In this document: piece by piece, positions 18,077 to 25,713 of the stretch
How positions within the stretch are numbered: position 1 is the first letter of the stretch
Layout of the letters: each line of letters starts with the position of its first letter
Assembly: GCF_022669155.1 (NCBI RefSeq)
Contig: NZ_JALBVB010000016.1
Location: 1-64,000, forward strand
Reading direction: 5' to 3'
DNA from: Kineococcus sp. TRM81007
GTDB lineage: Bacteria; Actinomycetota; Actinomycetes; Actinomycetales; Kineococcaceae
Length of the DNA stretch: 64,000 bases
Program-made: the position numbers and the translations under genes
The notes under the pieces: model-generated
Seen by the model: the letters and a program-made list of their open reading frames with translations, nothing else
What the model was told of the DNA's origin: nothing
Database searches by the model: none

Positions 18077-18082
18077 AGCGTA
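18077..18082 (-). promoter_or_regulatory. -10 box of a probable leaderless transcript
   Basis: Read on the minus strand, TACGCT (TANNNT) ends six bases before GTG 18070; there is no ribosome-binding site. Confidence 0.45.
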
Positions 18083-18236
18083 GGGCGCGCCGTGGCCCGC
18101 CGGGCCCGTTCCCGCGCCCGTCCACCCCTCCACCGCGGCCCCGCGCGCTCGAGCGCCCACCCGGTCGAGATCACGGCGGGGGTGGGGGGAGGCCCACGCC
18201 GCCGCGGGGATCGGTGATGATGGGGTCCGACCGGTA

Positions 18237-18270
18237 CACCTGGCGTGACGCCAGAACGACCACCTGGCGT
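18237..18270 (+). promoter_or_regulatory. Inverted and direct repeat site before the second phosphatase gene
   Basis: CACCTGGCGT occurs at 18237-18246 and again at 18261-18270, 24 bases apart. The first copy also forms a perfect inverted repeat CTGGCG-TGA-CGCCAG (18240-18254). The array sits 15-48 bases before the start codon, a usual position for a regulator site. The regulator is unknown. Confidence 0.5.
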
Positions 18271-18284
18271 CGGGAGGCTGGAGC

Positions 18285-21104
18285 GTGCCCCAGGACTCGT
18301 CCCGCAGGGACCAGCCCGCCGACCGGCCCGCGGTGGCGGCGGAGGGCTCCGTGGAGGCCGCGGCGCGGGCGCTGACGGCGGACGGGGCCCGGGTGGCCGC
18401 GGCGCGCAGGCTGCGGCCGGGGGTGGGAACGCTCGCGGGGCTGGACCGGCTGGCGGAGCTGGCCGCGCGGCTGCTGGGTGTCGGCTCCGGGCGCATCTCC
18501 CTGCTGACCGACGTGCAGCAGGTGGCGGGGGCCGCCGGGCCCCAGCCGGCCGGCGGTGAGCGGGGCGAGGAGCCGCTGGCGCAGCGGCTGTGCACCCGCA
18601 CCGCCGCCTCCGGCGCGCCGCTGGCGATCGCCGACACCACCGCCGACGAGCGGGTGGCGGGCCCGCACGCCGTGACCCCGGGGGTGGTCGGCTCCTACCT
18701 GGGGGTTCCGCTGACCGTGGACGGCGGCCACGTGGTGGGCGTGGTGTGCGTCTTCGAGCCCGCACCCCGGTCGTGGAGCGAGCGGGACGCGGCGCTGCTG
18801 CAGCAGGTGGCCGCCGCCGCGGTGGCCGAGCTGGAGCTGACCGCCCTCAGCGGCGAGTACGCCTCCAGCCGGGCGCTGCTGGAGCTGACGATCGGCGCCG
18901 CCGAGCTCGGCACGTTCGACCTGGACCTCGCCACCGGGGTCCTGACGGTGAACGACCGGATGCTGGAGCTGGTGGAGCTGACCGCGGAGACGTTCAGCGG
19001 CGCCCCGGAGGACGTCTACGCCCGCCTGCACCCCGCCGACCGCGAGAGCACGATCGCGGCGGTGCAGGAGGCCGTCGGCAGCGGTGGCGAGTACCGCGTC
19101 GAGCACCGCGTCGTCCTGCCCGGCGGCGGGTACCGCTGGGTCGCGGCGCGCGGAGCCACGCAGCCCGGACCCGACGGCGCCCCGGCGCGGCTGCTGGGCG
19201 TGGCCTTCGACGTGACGAGCGCGCGGGAGGCCGGCGCCCGCGTCGAGCACGTCCTCGACTCCATGGCCGTGGCCTACCTGGCCGTGGACACCGACTGGCG
19301 CGTCACCTACCTCAACGCCGAGGCGGCGCGCATCACGGGCACCTCCCGCGAGCGGCTGGTCGGGCGCGACGTCTGGGAGGCCTTCCCCGCCGCCGCCGGC
19401 ACCGTCTTCGAGGAGCACTACCGCCGCGCCGCGGCCACGGGGGAGACGGTCGTCTTCGACGCCTTCTACCCGGCTCCGCTCCAGGTGTGGGTGGAGGTGC
19501 GCGTCGTGCCCGAGGGCGGCAGGCCGAACCGGGGGCTGGCCCTGTACTTCCTGGACGTCACCGCCCGCAAGCACGCCCAGCACGCCGCCGAGGCGGCCCG
19601 GCGGTCGGCCGAGGCCGCCGCGGCCCGCCAGGAGCTGCTGGCGGCGATCTCCCGGGAGCTGTCCGGGGCGCTGGAGGCGGAGCGGGCCGTGACCAGCCTC
19701 GCCCAGCTGGTCGTGCCCGCGCTGGGCGACTGGTGCGTGGTCAGCCTGGTCGACGACGACGCCCCGGCCAGCACCCCGGCCGGGGTGCTGGCCAGCACCG
19801 CCGCCGGGCGCCCCCACCAGCTGCGCCGGGGTCTGCGCGACGTGGGCTGCTGGCACCGCGACGAGGCCCTGCTGCCGCTGGTGGAGGAGTACGCCGAGCA
19901 CCGCCTCGGCGAGCTGACGGACACGGCCTTCCTGTGGCGGGCGCTGCGCCACGCCCGGCCGGTGCCGATCCCGGACGCCACCCGCGCCGTCACCGCGGTG
20001 CTCGAGCCCGGCGGGCGGGTGCGGGAGGCGCTGGCGCGGCTGGCGCCGAGCTGGGCGGCGATCTTCCCGCTGCGCGGGCGCGGGCGGACCGTGGGCCTGC
20101 TGACCCTGTTCACCGGTCCCGACCGCGCGCCGCTGAGCCCGCAGGAGATGTCCACGGCCGCCGAGGTCGCCGACCGCGCTGGCCTGGCCCTGGACTCCGC
20201 CCGGCTGTACCGCCAGCAGCGCGAGCTGGCCGAGGGCCTGCAGCGGTCCCTGCTGTCCGAGCCGCCCGAACCCGACCACGGCCAGATCGTGGTGCGCTAC
20301 CTGCCCGCCGCGGAGGCCGCGCAGGTCGGCGGCGACTGGTACGACGCGTTCCTGCAGCCGAGCGGTGCCACGGTGCTCGTCATCGGAGACGTCGTCGGCC
20401 ACGACACGCAGGCGGCCGCGGCGATGAGCCAGGTGCGCACCGTCGTGCGGACCCTGGGGGCCCTCGCCGACGACTCCCCGGCGCAGGTCCTGGCGGGGAC
20501 GGACCGGGTGATGGCCAACCTGGAGATCACCACCACCGCCACCGCGGTCGTCGCCCGCCTGGAGCAGAGCGTCGACGAGCGGCGGCGCGGGGTGACCCGG
20601 TTGCGCTGGTCCAGCGCCGGGCACCCGCCGGCGATGGTCGTCCACCCCGACGGCTCGGTGCTGCCGCTGGCGGGCGTGCACGCCGACCTGCTGCTGGGCG
20701 TGCTGCCCGACGCGGAGCGCCGCGACAGCGAGGTCCTGCTGGACCGCGGTTCCACCGTGGTGCTCTACACCGACGGGCTCGTCGAGCGCCGCGACCAGCC
20801 CCTGCACGAGGGGCTGGAGAAGCTGCACCGGGTCCTCGAGGAGCTCGCCGCCGACGACCTGGACCTGGACTCCCTGGTGGACCGGATGCTGCGGCGGATG
20901 CTGCCGCCCGCCGCCGAGGACGACGTGGCCGTGGTCGCCGTCCGCCTGCACCCGCAGGACCGGCCGCGCCCGGCCGAGGCCGGCCCGAACCGGGTGCCGC
21001 CGCACGTGCCCGACGAGCCGGACGTGCCGCCGCTCCGGCCCGCCGCGGACGAGCTCAGCCCTTCGGCAGCTCCCGCAGCCACCGCTCCGCCTCGGCGAGC
21101 GTGA
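18285..21104 (+). CDS. GAF-PAS-PAS-GAF-SpoIIE (PP2C) phosphatase
   Basis: Large cytosolic sensor phosphatase of 939 residues. Domains: GAF (about 48-182), PAS (198-312, HPADRESTI), PAS (318-425, DTDWRVTYLNAEAARITG), coiled linker, GAF (448-638), PP2C (662-888). The catalytic motifs VGGDWYDAF, GDVVGHD, YTDGLVERR and EDDVAVVAVRL are intact. From the second PAS on it is a close paralogue of the 8.3-kb protein, with an added N-terminal GAF and the shared tail DRPRPAEAGPNRVPPH. GTG 18285 follows GGAGG by several bases. Its last 50 bases overlap the convergent small gene. Confidence 0.92.
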   Translation: MPQDSSRRDQPADRPAVAAEGSVEAAARALTADGARVAAARRLRPGVGTLAGLDRLAELAARLLGVGSGRISLLTDVQQVAGAAGPQPAGGERGEEPLAQRLCTRTAASGAPLAIADTTADERVAGPHAVTPGVVGSYLGVPLTVDGGHVVGVVCVFEPAPRSWSERDAALLQQVAAAAVAELELTALSGEYASSRALLELTIGAAELGTFDLDLATGVLTVNDRMLELVELTAETFSGAPEDVYARLHPADRESTIAAVQEAVGSGGEYRVEHRVVLPGGGYRWVAARGATQPGPDGAPARLLGVAFDVTSAREAGARVEHVLDSMAVAYLAVDTDWRVTYLNAEAARITGTSRERLVGRDVWEAFPAAAGTVFEEHYRRAAATGETVVFDAFYPAPLQVWVEVRVVPEGGRPNRGLALYFLDVTARKHAQHAAEAARRSAEAAAARQELLAAISRELSGALEAERAVTSLAQLVVPALGDWCVVSLVDDDAPASTPAGVLASTAAGRPHQLRRGLRDVGCWHRDEALLPLVEEYAEHRLGELTDTAFLWRALRHARPVPIPDATRAVTAVLEPGGRVREALARLAPSWAAIFPLRGRGRTVGLLTLFTGPDRAPLSPQEMSTAAEVADRAGLALDSARLYRQQRELAEGLQRSLLSEPPEPDHGQIVVRYLPAAEAAQVGGDWYDAFLQPSGATVLVIGDVVGHDTQAAAAMSQVRTVVRTLGALADDSPAQVLAGTDRVMANLEITTTATAVVARLEQSVDERRRGVTRLRWSSAGHPPAMVVHPDGSVLPLAGVHADLLLGVLPDAERRDSEVLLDRGSTVVLYTDGLVERRDQPLHEGLEKLHRVLEELAADDLDLDSLVDRMLRRMLPPAAEDDVAVVAVRLHPQDRPRPAEAGPNRVPPHVPDEPDVPPLRPAADELSPSAAPAATAPPRRA

Positions 21105-21270
21105 GGACGGGGCCGTTCTCGCCGAAGGCGATGCGCGCGTCCGCCGCCCCGGGGCGGCCGCTGGTCAGCAGGTAGCCGGGGTGCCGGGCCGTCGGCGCCT
21201 CCAGCGTCCAGCCCTTCGCCTTCGCGGTGCGGCGCAGCGCCTCGAAGCGCGTCTGCTCGTCAGCCGGCAC
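21055..21270 (-). CDS. Small conserved-looking protein, 71 residues, unknown
   Basis: GTG 21270 follows GGAGGAGG by six bases, a very good ribosome-binding site. The product is soluble and mixed in composition (RFEALRRTAKAKGWTLEAPT, then GRPGAADARIAFGENGPVLTLAEAERWL), unlike chance GC-rich frames, and looks like a small alpha/beta fold. The start lies inside the end of the thioredoxin-like gene (11-base overlap), so it is translationally coupled. Its 3' end overlaps the convergent phosphatase gene by 50 bases. No family recognised. Confidence 0.75.
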   Translation of the reverse strand: MPADEQTRFEALRRTAKAKGWTLEAPTARHPGYLLTSGRPGAADARIAFGENGPVLTLAEAERWLRELPKG

Positions 21271-21550
21271 GGGTGCCCTCCTCCGGGTGGTCGGCGGCGC
21301 GGGCCAGTGCCGCCAGCGCCTGCGCGAGCGTGGGCGAGCCCGCCGAGCGGAACACCTCCGACCCGTCGTCGGCGTGCACCAGGACCGTCGGGGTGCTCGC
21401 GACACCGGCGGCCAGGGCGCGCTCCGGGGCCGCTGCGACGTCGACCTCGGTGAGCCGGGCCCGCGGCACCAGCCGCACGGCCTCGGTCAGCACGGTCCGT
21501 GCGCTGCGGCAGGGACCGCAGAACGCCGAGCTGAACAGTTCCACGACCAC
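21260..21550 (-). CDS. Thioredoxin-family protein with CGPC active site
   Basis: A 96-residue thioredoxin fold. FSSAFCGPCRSARTVL carries the redox-active CGPC at residues 11-14; STPTVLVHADDG supplies the cis-proline (TP) and central strands. It is short and begins straight at the strand before the active site, so it lacks the usual first strand and helix. No signal peptide, so cytoplasmic. GTG 21550 has no clear ribosome-binding site; GTG 21544 is an alternative. Translationally coupled to a 71-residue gene. Confidence 0.85.
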   Translation of the reverse strand: MVVELFSSAFCGPCRSARTVLTEAVRLVPRARLTEVDVAAAPERALAAGVASTPTVLVHADDGSEVFRSAGSPTLAQALAALARAADHPEEGTRAG

Positions 21551-21593
21551 GCCGGGTGCAACGCCACCACGACCGCGGCGCTTCCGCGGCGGG

Positions 21594-22115
21594 TCAGGAC
21601 GGTGCGCCGAGGGGTTCCGGGCCGGCCGTGCCGGCGCCGGGGCTCAGCAGCGCGGCGAGCGCGTTCCAGCGCGCGATCTGGCAGCCGTCGGTTCGGCTGA
21701 ACTCCGCGTCCACGTCCTGCCCCGCCCACGTGCCCGTGACGGTGGCGCGCTGCGGGCCGCCGTACACCTCCGTGCACGCCGTGTCCGGCGGCACCGGGGC
21801 GAACGGTTCCGACGCCGCCGCGAGCGCCGCGCACGCGGCCGCCGGGTCCGGGTGGTTCCCGCTCGCGGTGCCGTCCGCCGCGCAGGTCAGGGTCCAGGTG
21901 CTCGTGCTCCCCGCGCCGTCGTCGACCGTCACCGTCAGGGACGTCGGCTCTGCCGGGGCGGGTGCCGTCGCCCCACCGGACGTGCTGGACGTGCTGGGCG
22001 TGCTGCTCACCGTGGGTCCTCCCGCCTGCTGCTCACCGCACGCGGCGCCGCCCGCGAGCAGCAGGGCCGCCAGGGCCACCGCGCCCGGCGCGCGTCGTCG
22101 CACCGTGCCGACCAT
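21594..22115 (-). CDS. Lipoprotein with subtilisin-inhibitor-like (SSI) domain
   Basis: A 173-residue secreted lipoprotein. The N-terminus has basic residues, a hydrophobic stretch (VALAALLLAGGAAC) and Cys26 as the probable lipidation site, then a Ser/Thr/Pro-rich spacer. The domain shows the SSI pattern of four cysteines: TLTC, then AACAAL, then DTACTEVYGGP, then RTDGCQIARW. By alignment with SSI, the reactive-site P1 position after the third Cys would be Glu, an inference. It may inhibit extracellular serine proteases at the cell surface. ATG 22115 follows GGGAGG. Confidence 0.85.
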   Translation of the reverse strand: MVGTVRRRAPGAVALAALLLAGGAACGEQQAGGPTVSSTPSTSSTSGGATAPAPAEPTSLTVTVDDGAGSTSTWTLTCAADGTASGNHPDPAAACAALAAASEPFAPVPPDTACTEVYGGPQRATVTGTWAGQDVDAEFSRTDGCQIARWNALAALLSPGAGTAGPEPLGAPS

Positions 22116-22371
22116 CGTCGCCTCCCGCTCCGCCGACCGCCCCTCGGCCGCCGCCCGTGGTGGGACGCGGGAGCACCCGCCGCGGTTCCCGCCGGGGGTG
22201 CCCCGCGGCCCGGTCCCCGGGCGTCCCCGCGGGTTCCGCGGAGCGCCACCCGACCGCCACCGGAACCGCGGCCCGCGTTCACCCGCCGTGGGCACCCGGT
22301 GGGTGCAACACGTCCGGAAAGCCCCGAGGTGCGTGTGCGCGCGCCGAGAGCCCGACGGTGGTGGTTCGCCC

Positions 22372-24780
22372 GTGGACGAGAGCGACTCGGCGAGGACGAC
22401 GATCGTGGCGGTCCTGTGCGCCACGATCTTCTTCCTGGCCCTGACGATCCTCGAAGCCGTGCCGGAGATCCCGGTCGACATCGACGCCAAGCCCTTCTTC
22501 ATCCCCGTGGCCCTCGCGGTGCTCGTGCCGCGCGGCAAGCCCGTGTTCGCGGTGGCGGTCGGCGCCATGGGCGGGGAGTTCATGCGCGACATGCTCGAGG
22601 GGTACGAGATCGACGACGCCCTCGGCGCCGTCGGCTACCTCGCGGCGTTCACCCTCGCCGGGTACGTCGCCGGCGACCGGCCCCTCAGCAGGGTCCGGCT
22701 GGTCGTGGCGACGCTGCTGGCGGCCGTCGTGCACGCCGTCGTGGAGGCGTCCTCGCTGCTGCTGTTCGACTCCGAGCTGGTGAGCATCGCCGTGTGGTCC
22801 GCGGTGGGGAACACGATCGGCGACGGCGTCCTGCTGGGGGTGCTGCCCGTGCTCGGCCTGGTGCCGGTGCTGTACGGGCGCATCGAGCGGTACCTGGGTT
22901 TCGAGCCCCGCGGCACCGACCGCTACGGCGACCGCGTCGCACCGGTGCCGCGCGCTCACCCCGCCGCCGAACGGGTCACCGCCGTGCGCGCGGCGGGCGG
23001 GCCGGCCGCCGACGGCCCGTGGGCGGTCACCGCCACCGGGCTGACCTTCCACTACCCGACCAGCGACGTGCCCGCCCTCGACGCGGTGGACCTGCGCCTC
23101 GCCGAGGGGGAGGTCGTCGGCCTGGCGGGCCCGCCGGGAGCCGGCAAGACGACCCTGGCGATGGCGCTGGCGGGCCTGCTGCCGGACGTGACCGGTGGGC
23201 GCGTCAGCGGTGAGGTGCGCGCCGAGGGGGGCGTGGGCATCGTCTTCGACGACCCCGGCGGGCAGCTGACGCAGCTGCGGGCGATCTCGGAGGTCGCCGA
23301 GCCGCTGCGCACCCGCGGCGCCCGCCCGCAGGAGGCCGAGCGCGAGGCGCGCCGGCTGCTCGAGGCCGTCGGCCTGGGGGGTGAGGACCTGACGCGCCGG
23401 TGGGTGTGGGAGCTGGCCGAGGGGCAGCAGGTCCTGCTGGCCCTCGCCGCGACCCTCGCGACCCGTCCGCGGATCCTCGTCCTGGACGCGGTGGTGGGGC
23501 ACCTCGACGGCGAGCACCGCGAGCGCCTGATGCGGGTGCTGCGCGAGGAGGCCGCCGGTGCCACCGTCGTCCTCGTCGAGCAGGACGTCGCGCTGCTGGC
23601 GGAGGCCACGCGACGGCTGGTCGTGCTCTCGGCCGGCCGGGTCGTCGCCGACGGCACGCTCAGCGACCCCCTGGTCGACGACCGGGTGCGCGAGCTGGCG
23701 GACCTGGCCGCCCCCGTGGAGCTGACGGCCGCGCGCGAGCTGGGCCTGGCGGGTTCCCCGCTGACGTCGCAGGACTTCGCCGACCTGGTCCGCGGCCACC
23801 GGCCGGCGCGCGACGGCGACGGCAGTGGCAGCGGCGACGGGAACGGGAACGGGAACGGGCGCCGCGGTGCGGACGGCAGCGGCCGCGGCGAGCCGCCGTG
23901 GGCCCACGACGCGCCCCGGGTGCGGGTGCGCGGCCTGGACTTCTCCTACCCCGACCGCTCCCCGGCCCTGCGCGGCGTCGACCTGGAGGTGCGCCCGGGG
24001 GAGGTGCACGCCGTGGTCGGCCGCACGGGCGCGGGCAAGAGCACCCTCGTGCGGGTCCTGGGCGGCCTGCTGGAACCCGTCGCCGGGTCGGTGGCCGTCG
24101 ACGACCAGGACGTCACCTCCGTGCACCCGGCGGACCTGGCCCTGCGGGTGGCCACCGTGCCGCAGGGCGCCGACCAGGCCCTGTCGCGGCGGCGCGTGCG
24201 CGACGAGATCGCGTTCTCCCTGCGCGAGCGCGGGCGCACCGAGGCCGTCGCCGAACGGGTCGAGGCCGCCCGCCGGCTGGTGGGTCTGCCCGAGGACGTC
24301 CTCGACGCCGACCCCGTCCTGCTGCCGCGGGCCCACCGGCGGCTGGTCGCGCTGGCCGCCGCGCTCGTGGTCGAGCCGTCCGTCGTGGTGCTGGACGCCC
24401 CCTTCACCGGGCTCGGTCCGGGGACCGCGGCACGGGTGCGCGCGGCGGTCGCCGAGCTGCGCGCGCGCGGCGCGGCCGTCCTGATCACCGAGCACGACGT
24501 GGAGGCGCTCGCCGAGGTCGTGGACACGGTGACGCTGCTGCACCACGGCGCCGTCGTCGTGCAGGGCCCGCTGCGCGAGGTGCTGCGCAGCGACCGCCGC
24601 GAGCTGCTGACCTCGCGGCGGCTGGACCTGCCGCGCGCCGGGGTGCTCGGCGAGGCCGTCGGGGTGCGGGCCTGCACCGTGGCCGACCTCGTCGACGCCC
24701 TGTCCGCCCCCTCCACCTCCTCGACCGTCCCGGCCGCCACCGCCGTGCCGGCCTCGACCGCACCCTCCCGGGAGGCCTGA
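22372..24780 (+). CDS. ECF-type transporter: membrane domain fused to two ATP-binding domains
   Basis: An 802-residue fusion. Residues 1-190 are a five- or six-helix membrane domain like an ECF S component. NBD1 (about 222-430) has Walker A GPPGAGKTT near 253; NBD2 (about 520-740) has GRTGAGKST near 550. A Gly/Asn/Asp/Ser-rich linker joins them. The catalytic Glu after Walker B is Ala in both (ILVLDAVVG, Ala373; VVVLDAPFTG, Ala676). The signature LSGGQ is LAEGQ in NBD1 and unrecognisable (LPRAHRR) in NBD2. NBD1 also has VFDDP for VFQNP at the Q-loop and VEQD for the switch His. The stop overlaps the ecfT start. GTG 22333 is an alternative start. Substrate unknown. Confidence 0.88.
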   Translation: MDESDSARTTIVAVLCATIFFLALTILEAVPEIPVDIDAKPFFIPVALAVLVPRGKPVFAVAVGAMGGEFMRDMLEGYEIDDALGAVGYLAAFTLAGYVAGDRPLSRVRLVVATLLAAVVHAVVEASSLLLFDSELVSIAVWSAVGNTIGDGVLLGVLPVLGLVPVLYGRIERYLGFEPRGTDRYGDRVAPVPRAHPAAERVTAVRAAGGPAADGPWAVTATGLTFHYPTSDVPALDAVDLRLAEGEVVGLAGPPGAGKTTLAMALAGLLPDVTGGRVSGEVRAEGGVGIVFDDPGGQLTQLRAISEVAEPLRTRGARPQEAEREARRLLEAVGLGGEDLTRRWVWELAEGQQVLLALAATLATRPRILVLDAVVGHLDGEHRERLMRVLREEAAGATVVLVEQDVALLAEATRRLVVLSAGRVVADGTLSDPLVDDRVRELADLAAPVELTAARELGLAGSPLTSQDFADLVRGHRPARDGDGSGSGDGNGNGNGRRGADGSGRGEPPWAHDAPRVRVRGLDFSYPDRSPALRGVDLEVRPGEVHAVVGRTGAGKSTLVRVLGGLLEPVAGSVAVDDQDVTSVHPADLALRVATVPQGADQALSRRRVRDEIAFSLRERGRTEAVAERVEAARRLVGLPEDVLDADPVLLPRAHRRLVALAAALVVEPSVVVLDAPFTGLGPGTAARVRAAVAELRARGAAVLITEHDVEALAEVVDTVTLLHHGAVVVQGPLREVLRSDRRELLTSRRLDLPRAGVLGEAVGVRACTVADLVDALSAPSTSSTVPAATAVPASTAPSREA

Positions 24781-25553
24781 TGTCCGCTCGCGTCCCCGTC
24801 CTCTACACCGGCCGCGACACCGTCGTGAACCGCCGCGACCCGCGCGTGAAGCTGCTGGTGCTGGCGCTGCTGTTCGTCTTCGTCTTCGTGGCCCCCAGCA
24901 CGCAGTGGATGCTGGTGCCCGTCGTCGCCGGGCTGGTGACCGCGCTGCTGGCGCGCACCCCCTGGCGCTGGCTGCTGGTGCTGTGGGGCATCCACGTGCC
25001 CACGTTCACCGCACTGATCGTCATCGGCGGCTGGGACTCCCTGACCGCCGGCGACCTCGGCGGCCTGGTGACCGCGGCCGGTGCGGAGGCGCGGCTGGTG
25101 CTGGCGTGGACGGGCACGATCCTCCTCAGCGTCAGCGTGTTCTCCGCGCTCGACCCCGACGACACCGCCCGGGGCCTGCGCGGTCTCGGCCTGCCGGCGG
25201 TCGTCTCGTTCGCGGTGGGCCTGTGCTACCGGCTGCTGTACACGACGCTGACCGAGGCGGTGCAGCTCACGGAGCACATGCGCCTGCGCGGGGTCCGGCT
25301 CCAGGCGCGCCGGCCGTTGCGGTTCGTGCGCGACGCGCTGCAGGTGTCCCTGCCGCTGCTGTTCGGCGTGGTGCGGCGCGGGCCGCTGCTGATGGCGACG
25401 ATGCGGCTGCGGGGTTTCGCCGGCGACCCGCAGCTGGGGCGGCCGGGCGTCGCGGACGTCGCCGTGGTGGTGGTGGCGCTGGCCCTGGTGACCGGGGCGG
25501 CGCTCGCCCGCTGGGGTCCGCTGCCGGCCACCCCGATCGCGCTGGGGGGCTGA
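24780..25553 (+). CDS. ecfT: ECF transporter transmembrane (T) component
   Basis: A 257-residue EcfT protein that couples the ATPases to the substrate-binding S component. The ATG at 24780 shares its A with the previous stop codon. The N-terminus (RRDPRVKLLVLALLFVFVF) is the family opening, with several membrane helices following. The long cytoplasmic coupling helices carry EHMRLRGVRLQARRPLRFVRD and LLMATMRLRGF, the two X-R-G coupling motifs that dock into the NBDs. The motifs are well preserved even though the partner NBDs look degenerate. Confidence 0.92.
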   Translation: MSARVPVLYTGRDTVVNRRDPRVKLLVLALLFVFVFVAPSTQWMLVPVVAGLVTALLARTPWRWLLVLWGIHVPTFTALIVIGGWDSLTAGDLGGLVTAAGAEARLVLAWTGTILLSVSVFSALDPDDTARGLRGLGLPAVVSFAVGLCYRLLYTTLTEAVQLTEHMRLRGVRLQARRPLRFVRDALQVSLPLLFGVVRRGPLLMATMRLRGFAGDPQLGRPGVADVAVVVVALALVTGAALARWGPLPATPIALGG

Positions 25554-25713
25554 CGCGAGCACCCCCGCGCGGGTACCGTGAGGAGTTTCGCCGGTCCGGG
25601 CTCCTCGGCTCGTCCCCTGAGAATCCTCCCGCGAACGGCTCCGTGATCGCAACGTTGTTGCCGTGCAACGGTTCTGGCAGGATCTCCGGGCTCCCCGGAA
25701 CCCTGGAGGAACC

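Noticed and set aside
18171-21005. Long minus-strand open frame opposite the large phosphatase gene
   Set aside because: Antisense shadow; low-complexity Arg/Gly/His/Gln-rich product. The same holds for 8105-10483, 22279-24546, 46987-49317 and 54729-56852.
22116-22371. Riboswitch before the ECF transporter gene
   Set aside because: I looked for cobalamin, TPP, FMN and similar conserved boxes, as expected for a vitamin ECF system, and found none.
25640-25690. CGTTG...CAACG inverted repeat before helD
   Set aside because: The arms are only five bases long and the surroundings show no clear promoter; too weak to call an operator.
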